From: Oscheius onirici
Lineage: Eukaryota; Nematoda; Chromadorea; Rhabditida; Rhabditidae
Assembly (NCBI GenBank): GCA_932521025.1
Contig: OW051469.1
Coordinates: 3,546,398 to 3,610,397, forward strand
Length of the DNA stretch: 64,000 nt
Reading direction: 5' to 3'
The position numbers and the translations under genes were made by a program. Shown piece by piece: positions 47,800 to 60,100 of this stretch (positions within the stretch are counted from its first letter, which is position 1; the number at the start of each line of letters is the position of its first letter). The notes under the pieces are model-generated. The model was not told the DNA's origin and did no database searches. It worked only from the letters and a program-made list of their open reading frames with translations.

Positions 47800-49045
47800 A
47801 CAGTTCTCCTGAGAAGTAATCATGCAGTCAGAGATGCAACTGTATCAAGCTTGTGCTCAGCCACAGCGGTGTGGGTGTCGAAGCAGATATTCAGTTGCGG
47901 ATGCGTGACTCAGGCAGTGAGCAAGTCCTACGAGCGCCAAGTCATCCAGGAACTGATTGAACGAGCCGTCGAGTACAATTTTCCCCTCTACGTAGCCTTT
48001 ATTGACTACAAGAAGGCCTTTGACAACATCGAACACGGATCTCTGTGGTCCTCTCTAAACAGTCAAGGAATCCCGAGCAAACTAATACGAATAGTACAGC
48101 TGATCTACCACTCCGCGAGTATGAACGTCAAGGTCTGTGGCAATCTCATCAACATTGATATGCAACGCGGTGTCCTCCAAGGAGACCCTCTCTCCCCTGC
48201 TCTGTTCTCTTCCGTAGTCGAAGATCTGTTTCGGAAACTGGATTGGAACGACTATGGCATCAATATCAATGGAAGACGGCTTACTAACCTCAGATATGCA
48301 GATGATACCGTTCTCTTTTCCCATTCTGCACCAGAGTTAGAGAGAATGTTGATGGACTTGAGTGATCGCAGTGAGGAAGTTGGACTATCGATGAATCGCC
48401 AAGACGAAAGTGCTGACTAACTGCCCGCCAGCTCCAATCTCAGTGAAGAACGAAGTCATCCCGTTCTGCTCAGACTACATCTACCTCGGCACGCGAATTT
48501 CATTTGACAGAAATTCAACCCTGGAAGTAAGCAGAAGAACAAGATCCGCGTGGCTGTCCTTCAACAGATTCCACAATCTGTTTATAAATCAAAGGATTTC
48601 ACTAAAGTACAAAGGAGACTATCAAACTTGCGTTGAGCCCTGCTTTTTGTATAGCAGCGAAACTTGGTCCTACCGCCAGAAAGACACGGCACAGCGACGG
48701 ATGATGCGAAAAATGGTTGGAACTACTCTGATGGAACACAGGACAAGTGAATGGCTTGAAAGAACAGTGAAGCTGCCGAGTATCAAGAAGAATTGGGTCA
48801 TGAGAAAATGGGAATGGGCAAAGAAGATATCCCAAATGGACAACAGCAGATGGACGAAGAATACAGGCGGCCCTGGAAGTACAAAAGGATGTCTGGTCGA
48901 CCGAAATCACGTTGGAGGGACGACTTTGTAGGACACTTCGGCGAGAACTGACCCAGAACGGCAAAGGAGAGCCCCGATATATGGAGAAGAAGTATGGAGC
49001 GACATATAGAAATTATATGATCACCGCTAATAAACATAAACATAA
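47800..49045 (+). mobile_element. 5'-truncated non-LTR retrotransposon (RTE/BovB-like LINE)
   Basis: Encodes part of a reverse transcriptase: YVAFIDYKKAFDNIEHGSLW, then RGVLQGDPLSPALFSSVVED, then the catalytic RYADDTVLF box. In a second frame after about 48400 it encodes the domain downstream of the catalytic box, with PFCSDYIYLGTRIS, QTCVEPCFLYSSETWSYR and MMRKMVGTT. The frame change near 48400 and another near 48870 show it is dead. The endonuclease and 5' half are missing. The 3' end is a short AT-rich tail with TAAACATAAACATAAACC, as in RTE-type elements that end in simple repeats. It sits between A2 and the inverted family A fragment. Confidence 0.8.
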
Positions 49046-49048
49046 ACC

Positions 49049-49290
49049 ATGAATTTTACCTCTCTGTCAGTCAACGGCGTGCCTTTCCCAGAAGATTTCT
49101 GGACTGATAGTCCGGTACATATATCAAAGGTATCTTGTGTAGTTTTTAAAACGGTTTGTTTTCAGTTAAGCGACAATGAATTCTCTAAAAAGCGCAGAAC
49201 GGGAAAGATCCAGAATGGGATCAAGGAACAGCCGAGCAGTATAGGAAGGTTCTCATAATGAAGATTCGGATTGAACCGCTAAAAAAAGTG
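49049..49290 (+). pseudogene. truncated inverted copy of family A 5' end
   Basis: Reads MNFTSLSVNGVPFPEDFWTD then SPVHISK, an intron at 49130-49165, and LSDNEFSKKRRT. It then continues, out of frame, into a 48-base block identical to copy A3 (protein DPEWDQGTAEQYRKVL), after which homology ends. It lies on the plus strand, opposite to all other copies. It starts 4 bases after the LINE 3' tail. About 17 codons are missing relative to A3 and the frame is shifted. Clearly a non-functional fragment of recent origin. Confidence 0.8.
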
Positions 49291-49780
49291 TAACTTCTGT
49301 CCTTGTATTGAACACCGAGTTTCTTCTTCGATCTGACAGTCTTATTACCTCCGTTTTGTCTTAAGACGAATTGGACTATTGGATAGGGTCTACTAAAAAT
49401 CTTGCGTCTCTCAGCCTATCGTTCGAACAATAGCGCTAGAGCCAAACTAGACAGAAAGAAAAAAGAACATGCCAACAGATATTCATGAAACCGTTTGTGG
49501 AGAAAAAAATCGCGTTTTTTCCCACAAACTCCACGAGTTTTCGAGATAAATGCGAAATAAGAAACTACCCACAGTTTTTACGTTTCGGCGCGGTAAAAGT
49601 GATGAACTAAATCAGACGTATGTTCGTGACGCTAGAAAAATGTTAATAATCAAAATGTGCAATCCAGTTAATACGGTTTTTTCTCTTTGTAAGTAGTATT
49701 CTGAAACTTTTGTCGTTTGCCAAGATAAGTATTTTTATGGAATCGATATAACTGCCAACAGAGCTGGAATTTCACTAGTA
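49291..49780. other. intergenic, nothing identified
   Basis: AT-rich DNA between the inverted fragment and the 3' end of A3. No frame or repeat stands out. Confidence 0.4.
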
Positions 49781-51282
49781 TTATTCTTCTTCTGGAGCAT
49801 AAGTAGAGAACAACGCACAATAAGCTTGGGGATCGATGAGAGAATCCAGGTCACCGTTGTAGGCCGAAAAGTCTATTGGAAATCTAACTAGCAAAAGTTC
49901 ATGTTTCACTGGAAGAATTTCAGAGATAAATCGAACGTCCGTAATCATAATGAAATCGAAAGGCTCTCCTATGTTCTCCTGTGTATGCCTCATAACGAGA
50001 TAGCTGTTATCCGGACTGGGCACGAAGACGAGAGTGAAACCGTCATAGACAAAACTAAAGCAGTCGGCTACAGATCTGTCAATGTCATCTCGACCCTCGT
50101 TACAGCTTCCGTGAATCTTCTTAGCTTTATGATTCCACTCTCCATCTCGCCATTGCTGCAAGTTTGTTTTGAAAATAGACGTGGAATTATTACCTTGACA
50201 AGTCTAGTGATACCGTAGTCCTCAGGTAACATACTGATGGAAACCGTTGGTGCCGAGTTAAGCAGTTCTTCGATGGGGATTCCAGTAACCGAATAGACGG
50301 AAAACCAAAACTCTTTCGGCTTCTAAAAACTATTATTACAGACAGTCGATCGGAAGGCAGGTAGACGCATTTGTGTGTATTGTAGACAAGAAAACAGAGA
50401 AACAGAGAAAGACTTACCAGATCTTTGACCAGTTTCCAGTTTTCGAGAACTGCCTCTCTCGAGTCAATTGTCGTATCCAATGTGGTGAAGAGAAGATTCT
50501 CAAGCCCGGCCATCCACGGTGTCGGATGCAGACGAGTGTCATCACTAATTCCGATTGCTCGGTTCAAGAAAGGGTATTTCATTCTTCCAAACACATCGCG
50601 GAATGATTCTCCATCCCAACGCGACATCAATCCAGTAAACGTGAAAGGCACAACTGACAAAGGGTCTTCAATTGGAATCCAGCGGTACTGAATGGCTCCA
50701 CGACGCATTTTTAAAACTTTTGTGGGCTGAAGAGTCAATTTATAACAACGTTTGTTCACTTACAATTTCAGAACTTCTGTCATCTGCGATCTGGATTTCC
50801 GATTCTCTGATCCTAACACTGAACTTGGTCAGATTTTTAGACAAGAGCTTGTTGACATCCTTGCACAGGCGCATCGAACGAGCGAAGGAGCGGGAATGCA
50901 TCTGAAAAGGTTCAGTTTTTTTCTTTTTTTTCAGTAGTCGGACTGTCTCTCTGTGTTCTGTGCAACAAACCTTGGTGAAAATAGCTAAAAAATCCTTGTT
51001 CTCGAATTTAGTCATGTCCAAAGGATCTGGCAAAGGGAGAGAGTAGCTTTCGCGTTTCTCGAGAACCTTCCTATACTGCTCGGCTGTTCCTTGATCCCAT
51101 TCTGGATCGCAACCTTCAAAGAACTCGTTTACATGCTTCTCAATTACATCTGTGAAAACTACTTTCCGATTTCTGATTTCTCCATCACTCAGCTGAACAA
51201 AAGTACGTTAAAATAGTATAAAAATGCTGACCTTTGAGATATGGATAGGACTATCGGTCCAGAAATCTTCTGGGAAATCCAT
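49781..51282 (-). CDS. family A protein, copy A3
   Basis: Function unknown. Six exons with open frame. N terminus MDFPEDFWTDSPIHISK, then LSDGEIRNRK ... EKRESYSLPLPDPLDM, MHSRSFARSMRLCKDVN, the middle exon with RRGAIQYRWIPIEDPLS and TPWMAGLENLL, and the KPKEFWF exon with LLNSAPTVSISMLPEDYG. The C-terminal exon begins QQWRDGEWNHKAK and has FVPSPDNSYLV and DFSAYNGDLDSLIDPQAYC. This copy was the source of, or shares a very recent source with, the inverted fragment at 49049-49290: a 48-base block is identical. The most conserved residues across copies are in the N-terminal FWTDSPVHIS and C-terminal YNGDxDSxIDP motifs. Confidence 0.75.
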
Positions 51283-51890
51283 TAGAAAATCGAGAACAAC
51301 TGAAATTAGTATTTTTGCAAAAATCGACTGAAAATGATGTGAGAAAAATAAGAATGGAATAGCATGTTTTCGGGTTACCATAGCAATTTCCCAAAGAGAA
51401 AATGACGTCGCTATACAAGGTGGCCATAAAAGGAAAGCGATGCCGGAAAGGTTTGCCGAGGCGATAGCACGTTGCAATCAAAAGTTTGTTTGCTTTGCAA
51501 CCCCCATTCATGACGCAAAGATTAAAAGATCGAAATTTTCGGGTCTTCATCTTTCCCCCCATGAGCAGAGGATAAGTTTCTTGTCAGCCAAGATGGATGT
51601 GAATGACTTAGTTGGAAAATTCTATGTTAGAGAGTTGGGTCATGCACGACCAAGTCGTGGCACATAAATGCGTCCGGCAAAAGTTCAAGGAAATGCTGAA
51701 AGGTGAGTGTTCAATTGATTGCAAACATCATGGGAAGGTGCAGAAATATTTTTCAAAAATAAAAAAAAAACATTATAAAACATAAAAACGGTATTTTTGT
51801 AAGGAACAGCATGAACGGTCTTGTTTAAAATTAAAAATAAGGAAAAAAATTTGTTAGTTTTGTTTAATTTTAGACTTAAGCTAGCTTAAG
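51283..51890. other. intergenic between A3 and A4
   Basis: No gene recognised. A frame with ATG at about 51592 (MDVNDLVGKFYVREL) ends after 24 codons and has no homology I can name. Confidence 0.4.
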
Positions 51891-53414
51891 CTAATCGAAC
51901 ATGGGTGGTCCGTCCCTGGCATTAGCAAAAAGGTTACAAAAAGCACGGGGATCAATAACAGAATCTTGGTCACCACAATAGGCGGAATAATCTATTGGGT
52001 AGTATCGTCCTAATAGATGCCGTTCATAGGGAAGGAGGTCGGATACAAGTCGGACATTCAGAAACATCTTGAAGAGCATCAGAGCTTGAAACCGGACGGT
52101 TTTTATAACAAGGAAGGTGTTATCAGGACTGGGAACGAAGATCATCCTAGAGAGACCCTGCTCGATAGCAAAGCAATCTGCTACTGTTTGATCAAAGTCA
52201 CTTCGTGGCTCGTCACAGGCTCCTGTGAAGAACAAAACGTTATGCTTCCATTCTCCACATCGCCATTCCTGGAAATTTTTTTTTGACATTTTTGCCTGGC
52301 TTGATAATTCCAGTCTCTTTGAAATGTCAACGGTATATTCAGTGACCTAGGAATTTTAACGACTCTTTGTCTGAAGATACCTTTAAAATTTTGGAAACCC
52401 CGTAGTATTTAGGCAATTTTCTGATGTGGACAGTGGGTGCTGCAGCCAGAAGCTCTGGGATAGATATAACATTGTCAATCGGGAAATCGAGTACTTTGGG
52501 CTTCTGAAATGAGTATTTGTAGTTTTGGTTAAACGAGACAGATTGACAGAGAAACAGAGAGACTTACCAAAGTTTCTACCAGTTTAAAGTCGGCTTGTTC
52601 AACGTAGGTCCATTCTTCTTCGTCAACAAAGTTTCTAGGAAACCGGAGCTGTTCAAGACCGATCATCCATGGCTTCCGATCTAGTCGCATATACTTGTAT
52701 AGCTGTATTCGTAGATCCAGAAATGGCCACTTCATTTGGGCAAACACATGAGACATGAAATACAAAATGTACTTTCCATTATAAGGATAGAATGTGCTAT
52801 TGAATGTGAAAGGCAGAACTGTCGAATGATCGACGATCCCAATCCAGTGGCTTTGTATTTGCCTACGACGGAAAGTTAGAATAGCCTGGAATTCGATTTA
52901 AGTTCTGTTTGGACTATGTTTACTAACGTTCTCAGCACCGTCGACAGTTTCCATTTGAAGGTCGCCGTTTCTTATCCTTATGCTAAATTTCGTCATATTT
53001 TTGGCGAGAAAGTTTTTGACATCTTTACAGAGACGCATGGATCGAGTAAAAGAGCGGGAATGCATCTAAATTTCTGCTATTTCAGATCGCGAGACGTACA
53101 AACCTTCGAGAAAACTGCCAAAAGATCTTTTCTGTCGAAGGTGGTCACATCTATTGGTTCCGGTAAAGGAAGCGAAAAGTTGCATCGTTTCTCCAAAACG
53201 TTTAAAAACTGGTCGCCCATTTCCTGACTCCAATCTTCAGTCAAATCCACAAGATGGTTGAACGTTTGCTCCTCAATAAGTTTAACGAAATGATCCTTTC
53301 TATTTTTGAATTCTTGGTCACTCAGCTGAATATTCATGAATTAGAATTACCAAATAAACTAACCTTTAAAATGTGAACAGGGCTGTCAGTCCAGAAATCT
53401 TCTGAGAGCTCCAT
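51891..53414 (-). CDS. family A protein, copy A4
   Basis: Function unknown. Same six-exon plan: MELSEDFWTDSPVHILK; LSDQEFKNRK ... EKRCNFSLPLPEPIDV; MHSRSFTRSMRLCKDVKNFL; a middle exon with HWIGIVDHSTVLPFTF and RKPWMIGLEQLRF; KPKVLDFPID; and the last exon from EWRCGEWKHNV to FVPSPDNTFLV and DYSAYCGDQDSVIDPRAFC. In this copy the conserved YNGD is YCGD. The intron before the last exon is longer (about 110 bases) than in paralogues. The frame is intact. Confidence 0.72.
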
Positions 53415-53735
53415 TGTGGTTCTATTAGCTATTGTGTACGCAAAAATGAGACGACAGCACATTCAGCGCCTAAGCGGCGATAGCGGCCTGTGATAAAAAT
53501 AGTGTTTGCAGTCGTTTCGAAAGCGTCGAAACTTGTAACAGTTGTTCCTTCTTGTACATTTGACTACAGTTTCGCCGAAGTTTCTATCAGCGAGACGCGG
53601 CCACAATAATTTCGTTGTCTAGCAACTAAAAGCAAAAAACGGCGAATTTCCAGTCTGTGGCCGCACCAAGTACAAAAATCAAAATAAGCTTTATTTCAAA
53701 ATATGCTACGCTATTTCAAAGTTCAAACACAGGGT
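53415..53735. other. intergenic between A4 and A5
   Basis: No gene, RNA or clear repeat. Confidence 0.4.
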
Positions 53736-55262
53736 CTACTCCTGATACTTTGATGGTTCGAAGTTTGTCAAGAGCATGCAAAAAGCATTCGGATCAATGA
53801 CAGAATCGATGTCGCCATTGTAACCGGAATAGTCTATTGGGAAGAGGTCGCCCAAAAAGACCTCCTCATGAGGAATCAGGTCGGACACTAATCGAATGTC
53901 CAGAATTATCGAAAAGCGTACGTAACCACTAGAGAGAACCGATGTTTTTAAAACGAGGAAAGTGTTGTCTGGATTGGGTACGAAAGTCAGCTTGACACCG
54001 TCCAGATCAAATGTAAAACATCCTGATACAGCTCTTTCCAAGATTTCTTCCCGCTCGTAAGAATTTCCACTGATGAAAATAGCCTTGTGGTTCCATTCTC
54101 CGGAACACCATTCCTGGAAGATTTTTATTGCACACTGTCTTTCGAGTTACCTGTACAATCTTGGAAATCCAACAGTCGTTCGGAAATTGGGAAATATGAA
54201 CAACTGGAGACGAGTCGAGCACCTCCGCGACCGGAATTGTTTTGAAGGCAAAGGAGAAGCGCAATTCTTTAGGATTCTGAAACAAAGTAAAACGTAGTTT
54301 CGATAGAGGAACAGAGCGACGGAGAGACAGGACAATACTGACCAGCTCTTTTGCAACCTTCCAATTTCTCATGGAAACTCGTCGCTCTTTACCATCCAGT
54401 CTAAACTTTTCGAAGGAGAGACAGTTGACACCGATCATCCATGGCTTTAGATATATGCGAGCATCATCCCAAAGATCTATATGTTGTCGTAAAAATGGTC
54501 GTTTCATCGAATCAAAAATGGTGAAATGGTCAACATTGCCATAAGATACTCCGCAACGACGGAACATAAATTCAGCAAAAGTGAACGGTAGTATTGACGA
54601 CGAGTCTTTAATGAGATCCCAGCTGCTTTGATATTCACCTCGACGAAACAGAAAGTTTGATTCCTTAAAGTTGAACAATAAAATGCTGATTTGGAATACT
54701 TACTGTTTCTGAACGGCTATCATTTGCGGTTTTCAGCTGGCCTTCTCTTATCCTTATACTGAATTTGGTTCGATTTTTGGTCAGGAAATTGTTGACATCT
54801 TTACAGAGACGCATTGACCGAGCGAAGGAGCGGGAATGCATCTAAAGTTCTTAGATCAATGCTCTCTCTGCTCTTTGTCTCTCTCGGTCCCTCTGTCTAC
54901 CTGTTGTATATTTCTCTCTATAAATTTTGTCTGGATAGAAAATAAAAACCTTCGAGAAAACAGCAATTAGATCCTTGTGCTCAAAAGTAGTCACATCTAC
55001 TGGCTCTGGCAGAGGAAGAGAATAGCTAGCTCGTTTCTCAATGATGCTCAGAACCTGATCGCCAATTTCTTGACTCCAGGCTGAGAATCGGTTTTCTGTG
55101 ACTCCTTCGGTATGTTTTGCTATAATTTGAGTCAAATACTCTCTCCTTTTCCTAAATTCTTCATCGCTCAGCTGAAAGCAGTAATTTAAACGTTTTTACA
55201 GATATGCTGACCTTAGAAATGTGGACAGGGCTGTCGGTGTAAAAGTCGTCGGGATACTCCAT
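53736..55262 (-). CDS. family A protein, copy A5 (reference copy)
   Basis: Function unknown; 411 residues. Six exons, all phase 0: 55212-55262, 54950-55171, 54704-54841, 54343-54663, 54151-54276, 53736-54113. Order of blocks: YPDDFYTDSPVHISK (1-17); LSDEEFRKRREYL, then EKRASYSLPLPEPVDV and FEHKDLIAVFSK (18-91); MHSRSFARSMRLCKDVNNFL (92-137); SSWDLIKDSSSILPFTF and LKPWMIGVNCLSF (138-244); NPKELRFSF with LDSSPVVHISQFP (245-286); and EWCSGEWNHKAIF, FVPNPDNTFLVLK and DYSGYNGDIDSVIDP (287-411). Every exon starts at a codon boundary, so exons could be shuffled or skipped without frame loss. There are no membrane helices, signal peptide or Cys pattern. A weak F-box-like look of residues about 70-115 is noted but not relied on. 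Confidence 0.78.
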
Positions 55263-57135
55263 CCCTAATTCTGGTACCTTTGGGCTCTGCTAACTTTCTT
55301 TTGAAGCAGAAAATAAGGGTAAACGTCGGCAGAAAGTAAGGTCCAATGTCAGGAAAATGATGCAATAAAAAGAGACCGAGATTATAAGGTCGGAAAGGCG
55401 ATAGCGCTGTGATGAAACCTTGTTTGTTTTGCCTTGCGCAACAGTCCAAAAATTAACCATTGAAGTCTAAAGAAGATATTTTTCACAAAAACCGTCAAAT
55501 GAAACTATTTGAAACGATTAGAGGAGTACAGACTGGTTGGTATTCCTCATCCCGTGCGAGTACAACGGAAGAGATACAACGAGATTCACCACCCTGAATA
55601 TTAACATTGCCAGGGAAATAAATAGTACATGGAAGATCTTATCCAGAAAAAAGTCCTTGGAAGATAGGAGTTATAATTTGCACAGTGGACTGTGGATTAT
55701 CATTTGTCAATTTGAGCATAGGTTACTTCCGTAACACAATTCACACGTGCCATGATGTCGGCTTTTATGGAGTTTTGTTCGGCTTTTGTGGACTTTCATT
55801 CGGCTTTTATGGTAAACCATGGATACATGGTTTTCACGGATCCACGAGCCCATGGATTTCATGGTTCCAAGGATCCACTCCACAGAACCAAGGAACCTAT
55901 TTGTTTGTTCAAAATATATCAGACTGGATGGTTGACGAACGACTCTGCTCGACCTTGGGATGATCCACTAAGCTTCATTTATCCCTACACGAACCATCCA
56001 GTCTTATTTCCCTTCACACCGTTTTTGATTCAAGTCGGATTTGCACCATCCAGTCTGATTTGTCTCCTAGAAACTCGCAATTCATGGCGCCATGGTTTTC
56101 GTGGATCCATGGATAAAAACTCGTTCGGCTTTTGGGGATTTCCACTCGGCTTTTGTGGATGTTCATTGGATGTTTATGGATTTTCAATTCGACTTTTGAG
56201 GCAAACCATGGATCCATGGTTTTCACGGATCCACGGGTCCATGGATTCCATTCCACAGAATCAAGAAACCAGGTTGTTTGCGCAAATATGCGACCGAAGT
56301 CTACTGGATGGTCAAGTCCCGTCGCTATGAGCGTATAGACAGTCTCTGGCTGTGAGCGCAGTGTATGGACAGACTCCACAGATTTTACGGAGTCTGCCTG
56401 TACAATTGTCCATCCATTCACTGAACATGAACTGAACATGCACTAAATCCAGTCTGATTTATGATGGTTTGTCCAGGTGTACCTTTTGGTGAAACTTTTG
56501 TCGCGCCCTATAACTAACCGATAGAGTTTTGAATTGCGGATGAGACATGTTGAGAAAAATAGGTTGTGGAAACTAAGACGGAGAAAAAAAGGCACACAAA
56601 TTTGCCTGCAGGGTTGCGTAAACAGTGTTATCGAAATGATCAGAGTTTTATACTTTCCTTCCACAAGCATTTTCCTTACTCTTTGTACCTTTGTTAACAA
56701 ATCAAATAACCTAGTTCAACAAATTTATTATGAGACTACAAAATACCCATTATTCAAAACATTTTCTAAAGGCTACTGGGAAAAAGCGCAAAATGCTGCT
56801 AGACACCTGGGAGCGGGAGGAGTAAAAGTAGAAAAGGCTGGCAAAATGACAAATAAACTCATCGATTCGAGAGGACTCGTAAAAAAAGAAGACTTAACAC
56901 GAGCTTAGAAGAGGAGAGGGAGAGAGGCAGAGAACGGTTGTAAAGACAAAAAAGGCTATAGGCTAAAAATGGAGAAGTGCACCTTGTATGGAGAGAGAAT
57001 AACAAAAGGGCTAAAACGAAGAAATCTAGAGGGACTAAAACGGAGAAAAAAAACCCGGAGAAAGAGTACCATCACCATGTGTGCTAGTGGACTAGAAGAG
57101 TAAGTAAAAAGGGGAGAAGACTAGGAAAAAGTTGA
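55263..57135. repeat. intergenic repeat block with duplicated 45-base core
   Basis: A segment built on TTCGGCTTTTGTGGA and AAACCATGGATMCATGGTTTT plus CACGGATCCACG occurs at about 55770-55935 and again at about 56110-56310 in direct orientation, 388 bases apart. ACTGGATGGT / ACCATCCAGT motifs occur in both orientations at 55921, 55984, 56047 and 56295. GGAGTCTGCCTGTAC at about 56390 is shared with 45.57 kb. The 579-base open frame across 55752-56330 is translated repeat, not a gene. 56450-57135 is AT- and GA-rich without features. Confidence 0.6.
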
Positions 57136-60100
57136 TTATTTGCGACGGCTAGATGAGGAGGAGGTGGCCTTATGGAGGGCCTTGAAATCGGTCGAAGTAC
57201 CCGGTTGAGAGGAGGAAGTATTGGACCCGTTGGAACTGGAGGGACTAGAACTGAGCATGGCGAGACCCATTCGTGGAGAGTCGGAGGTAGTCGAGTCGGG
57301 TAGAGCTTCGCGGATCTGGAAGAATCGAATGAGGAAACAGAGAGACAGAACTCACAACAGTTTCAATTGTGGTCGAATCGACAATGGGAGAAGTAGCCGT
57401 CTGCGTAACCGTAAGAGCATTGGTCATCGGAGCTGAAAGTGACAGCACACCCGTATGAGAGTTGGAACTGCTGAAAAGGATAATTTTTATTTTCCATAAA
57501 ACGTAGTCGACTAACTTGCTGGCAACACTGTCCGGTCTTGGAATCGTTCCGCCCAAGATGGCGCTGAAGTGTCCCTGAAGAGAATTGCCTCCGCTCAGCG
57601 GAGATCTCGAGTTGGAATCGTTCAACACGTAGTGGAGAAAGGTGTTCGAAACTGGAAGTACCGTCAATGAAAGAAGCGGATCAAATATTACCTTCTTTCA
57701 GCATACTCCCATCATTACTGTTCCCGCCATTAAAAATGGCTGACATGCACGATTCTTCTTCCATTGGACGAGCGACCAGCGGGATCGGGGTGACTCTAGG
57801 AGTGGTGATGGGAGAACTGCAGGCGGAGAGAGCAGCAGCCACGGCAACCTGTAAAACAGTTCCGTCGGAAAGTGCCGAAAATGGGGAAAATTCGTGATTT
57901 CCCTGAAAATTAGGCAATGTTCATTCAGTATTTTCTCTTTATGTATGTACACACAGAACAACGACTACATTGCCAAATAATTTCCATGCATCAGACCTGT
58001 TGAGTAGCGGCTGCCAGCTGATCCATTCTTTGTTTCATAACAGCGGGATTAATCGCCTTCGGAGCTAGAAGTTTCTAAAGCTTAAAGATTCTTCCCAGTT
58101 CCACTTGGTCTAACCGAAGAAATGTCCGGTTTAGTGACAAAGGTCCGCACAGGATGCTGAGAGTGCTGTTGGACTGCCATCACGTCGGAGAAATCGGTTC
58201 GTACGAGGCTGGAAGCTGCGGCTTGCGCTGCCATCGCGTGGCGTGTCTCGACTTGCGACAGGACTTTGCTGAAAAATAAGGGTCTTTATCGGTTGTTCTC
58301 TCTATCTCTCTGTGCCCCAGTGTCCATCTTTTTGTCTGAACCAACCTAAAGCTCGAAATCTCTCCATTAGCCGTCGTGAACTTTGTCGGACTGGCCATAT
58401 AGTTGCTGTCAAGCCGACGGAGCTGAGTCACAATAGCATGAGGAGGTGAAGTTTCGTCTGCGGGATCTAAACTTCCAATTGTAAGCGTATAGTCAAAAAA
58501 ACTGACTCTGCATCCTGGCCAACGAATGAAGCGTTGCTTCCGCTACAGTGAGCGGATTTCCAACATGGTTGCCGATTTGATGTACTCTCTTGCGACTGGA
58601 GACTAGGGGAGCGTGACTCATTGCCACAGGCTGCTTCCTTTTTGAGTTTCCGGCCAGGATGGAGGAGAGAGTTTGTTCTGAACCATATACTGAGAACATA
58701 CTCTCTGTCTCTTTGTCTCTCTGTCTTTCTGGAGCTACAGTAACTTACGGTCAGCTTGACTGAACGCTCTCTGCTGCGTGCCACGAGCATCGACGACGAC
58801 CACTCGCTGTTCCTGATCCCTTATAGGAACAGTAACTCGACGAACAGCCGGCTGCGAAGGTGTTGTCTGACTTATTTTGAACGTATTCTGTCGGACAGGC
58901 GCGTGAACCACTCGGTGTTTTCTAAAATTTGGAATGAAATAGGGAGAATGACTAATCTTACGAGCCAGCAAACTCAATAATCTGGTCTCCGTCGACGACG
59001 ATGACCTCTTCTCCTTCCTCGTCATTGTGTAGTTGCTGCTGTCGCCAACCTCGTTCAACTATGCGTCGAACCTCCTCATTCGTGTTGCTGTTAGAAGATT
59101 CCCGAGATCCTTGTCGGCTTCGTTTCTCCGAAGGCTCGGTTTCTTCCTTGAGCTCTTGTCGGGAATGTCCGGAAGTTGAGGGAATGTGTTCTGGAAAAGA
59201 GAGCGTGAATCTCGAGAGATATGCTCTGATACAGTCACTCAATTTTTCTAACTTTTTTAATCATAATGTGCTAGAGTAAAACGCTCAGCAAACTGGCCTG
59301 CCCTTTTTACTCATTCTGCTTATGTTTAACTGGGCTAAAGGAACAATCAGGACATGCCTACAGTAGGCTTGACAGGGCTAATTTTCGCTTCAGACTGTTG
59401 AACAAAAACACTTTTGAGCAAAAAGACTCTTTGTTTGAGATGAAAAGCTGCTCCAACAACAAATTTCTAGTGCTATTCCCCTTCAATGTTCGGATGACGT
59501 TTGCAAAACGATCTTTAGTATATTCCGCCGTAAACTTCACTACGCAGTCCTTTAAAAAATGTTCGTCACGGGACCCATCGACACATGTGCGAGAGCTGGG
59601 TCAAGTTGATCATATCGTCACGTTCTCGCACTATTCTGGCTCAAACCACCTGAGTATTATCCGCTCGCAAGATATAAGTACCGTATTTCTTCTAATATAA
59701 GCACTGCTCTAATCTCTAAGCTCTAAGAAGCACCCCAAAACGAGCAGGTTGAAAAATAGAAGCACAGTGCTTCTTCTATTAGAAGAAATACGGTATGCGA
59801 AAAGTTCTGTGTCCTTCTAAAAAAAACACTCTTTGGGACCTAAGGAAATTCTAAACAACTATCGTTCCCTTACCTGGTAACGCCTTCAATGCAGCCATAG
59901 CCGATGGAGGAGGAGATGAGCTCGTCTGTATCGGACTGTTGCTCCTGGACATGTCCGACAGCAGCCAGCTTTGACTGCCCTCATTCTTGACCTGTCGCTG
60001 TACCAGTTGTCGACTCACATAACTGCCAGTCACAATCGAAGCCAGAGTATTTGTCAGTTTCTTCAATTCGAAGGCCGAAAAGACCCCCGTTCCCCAGATT

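Noticed and set aside
55752..56330. 192-codon open frame rich in Phe, Gly and His
   Set aside because: It is translated direct repeats; the two halves repeat the same DNA units and no start context or domain is present.
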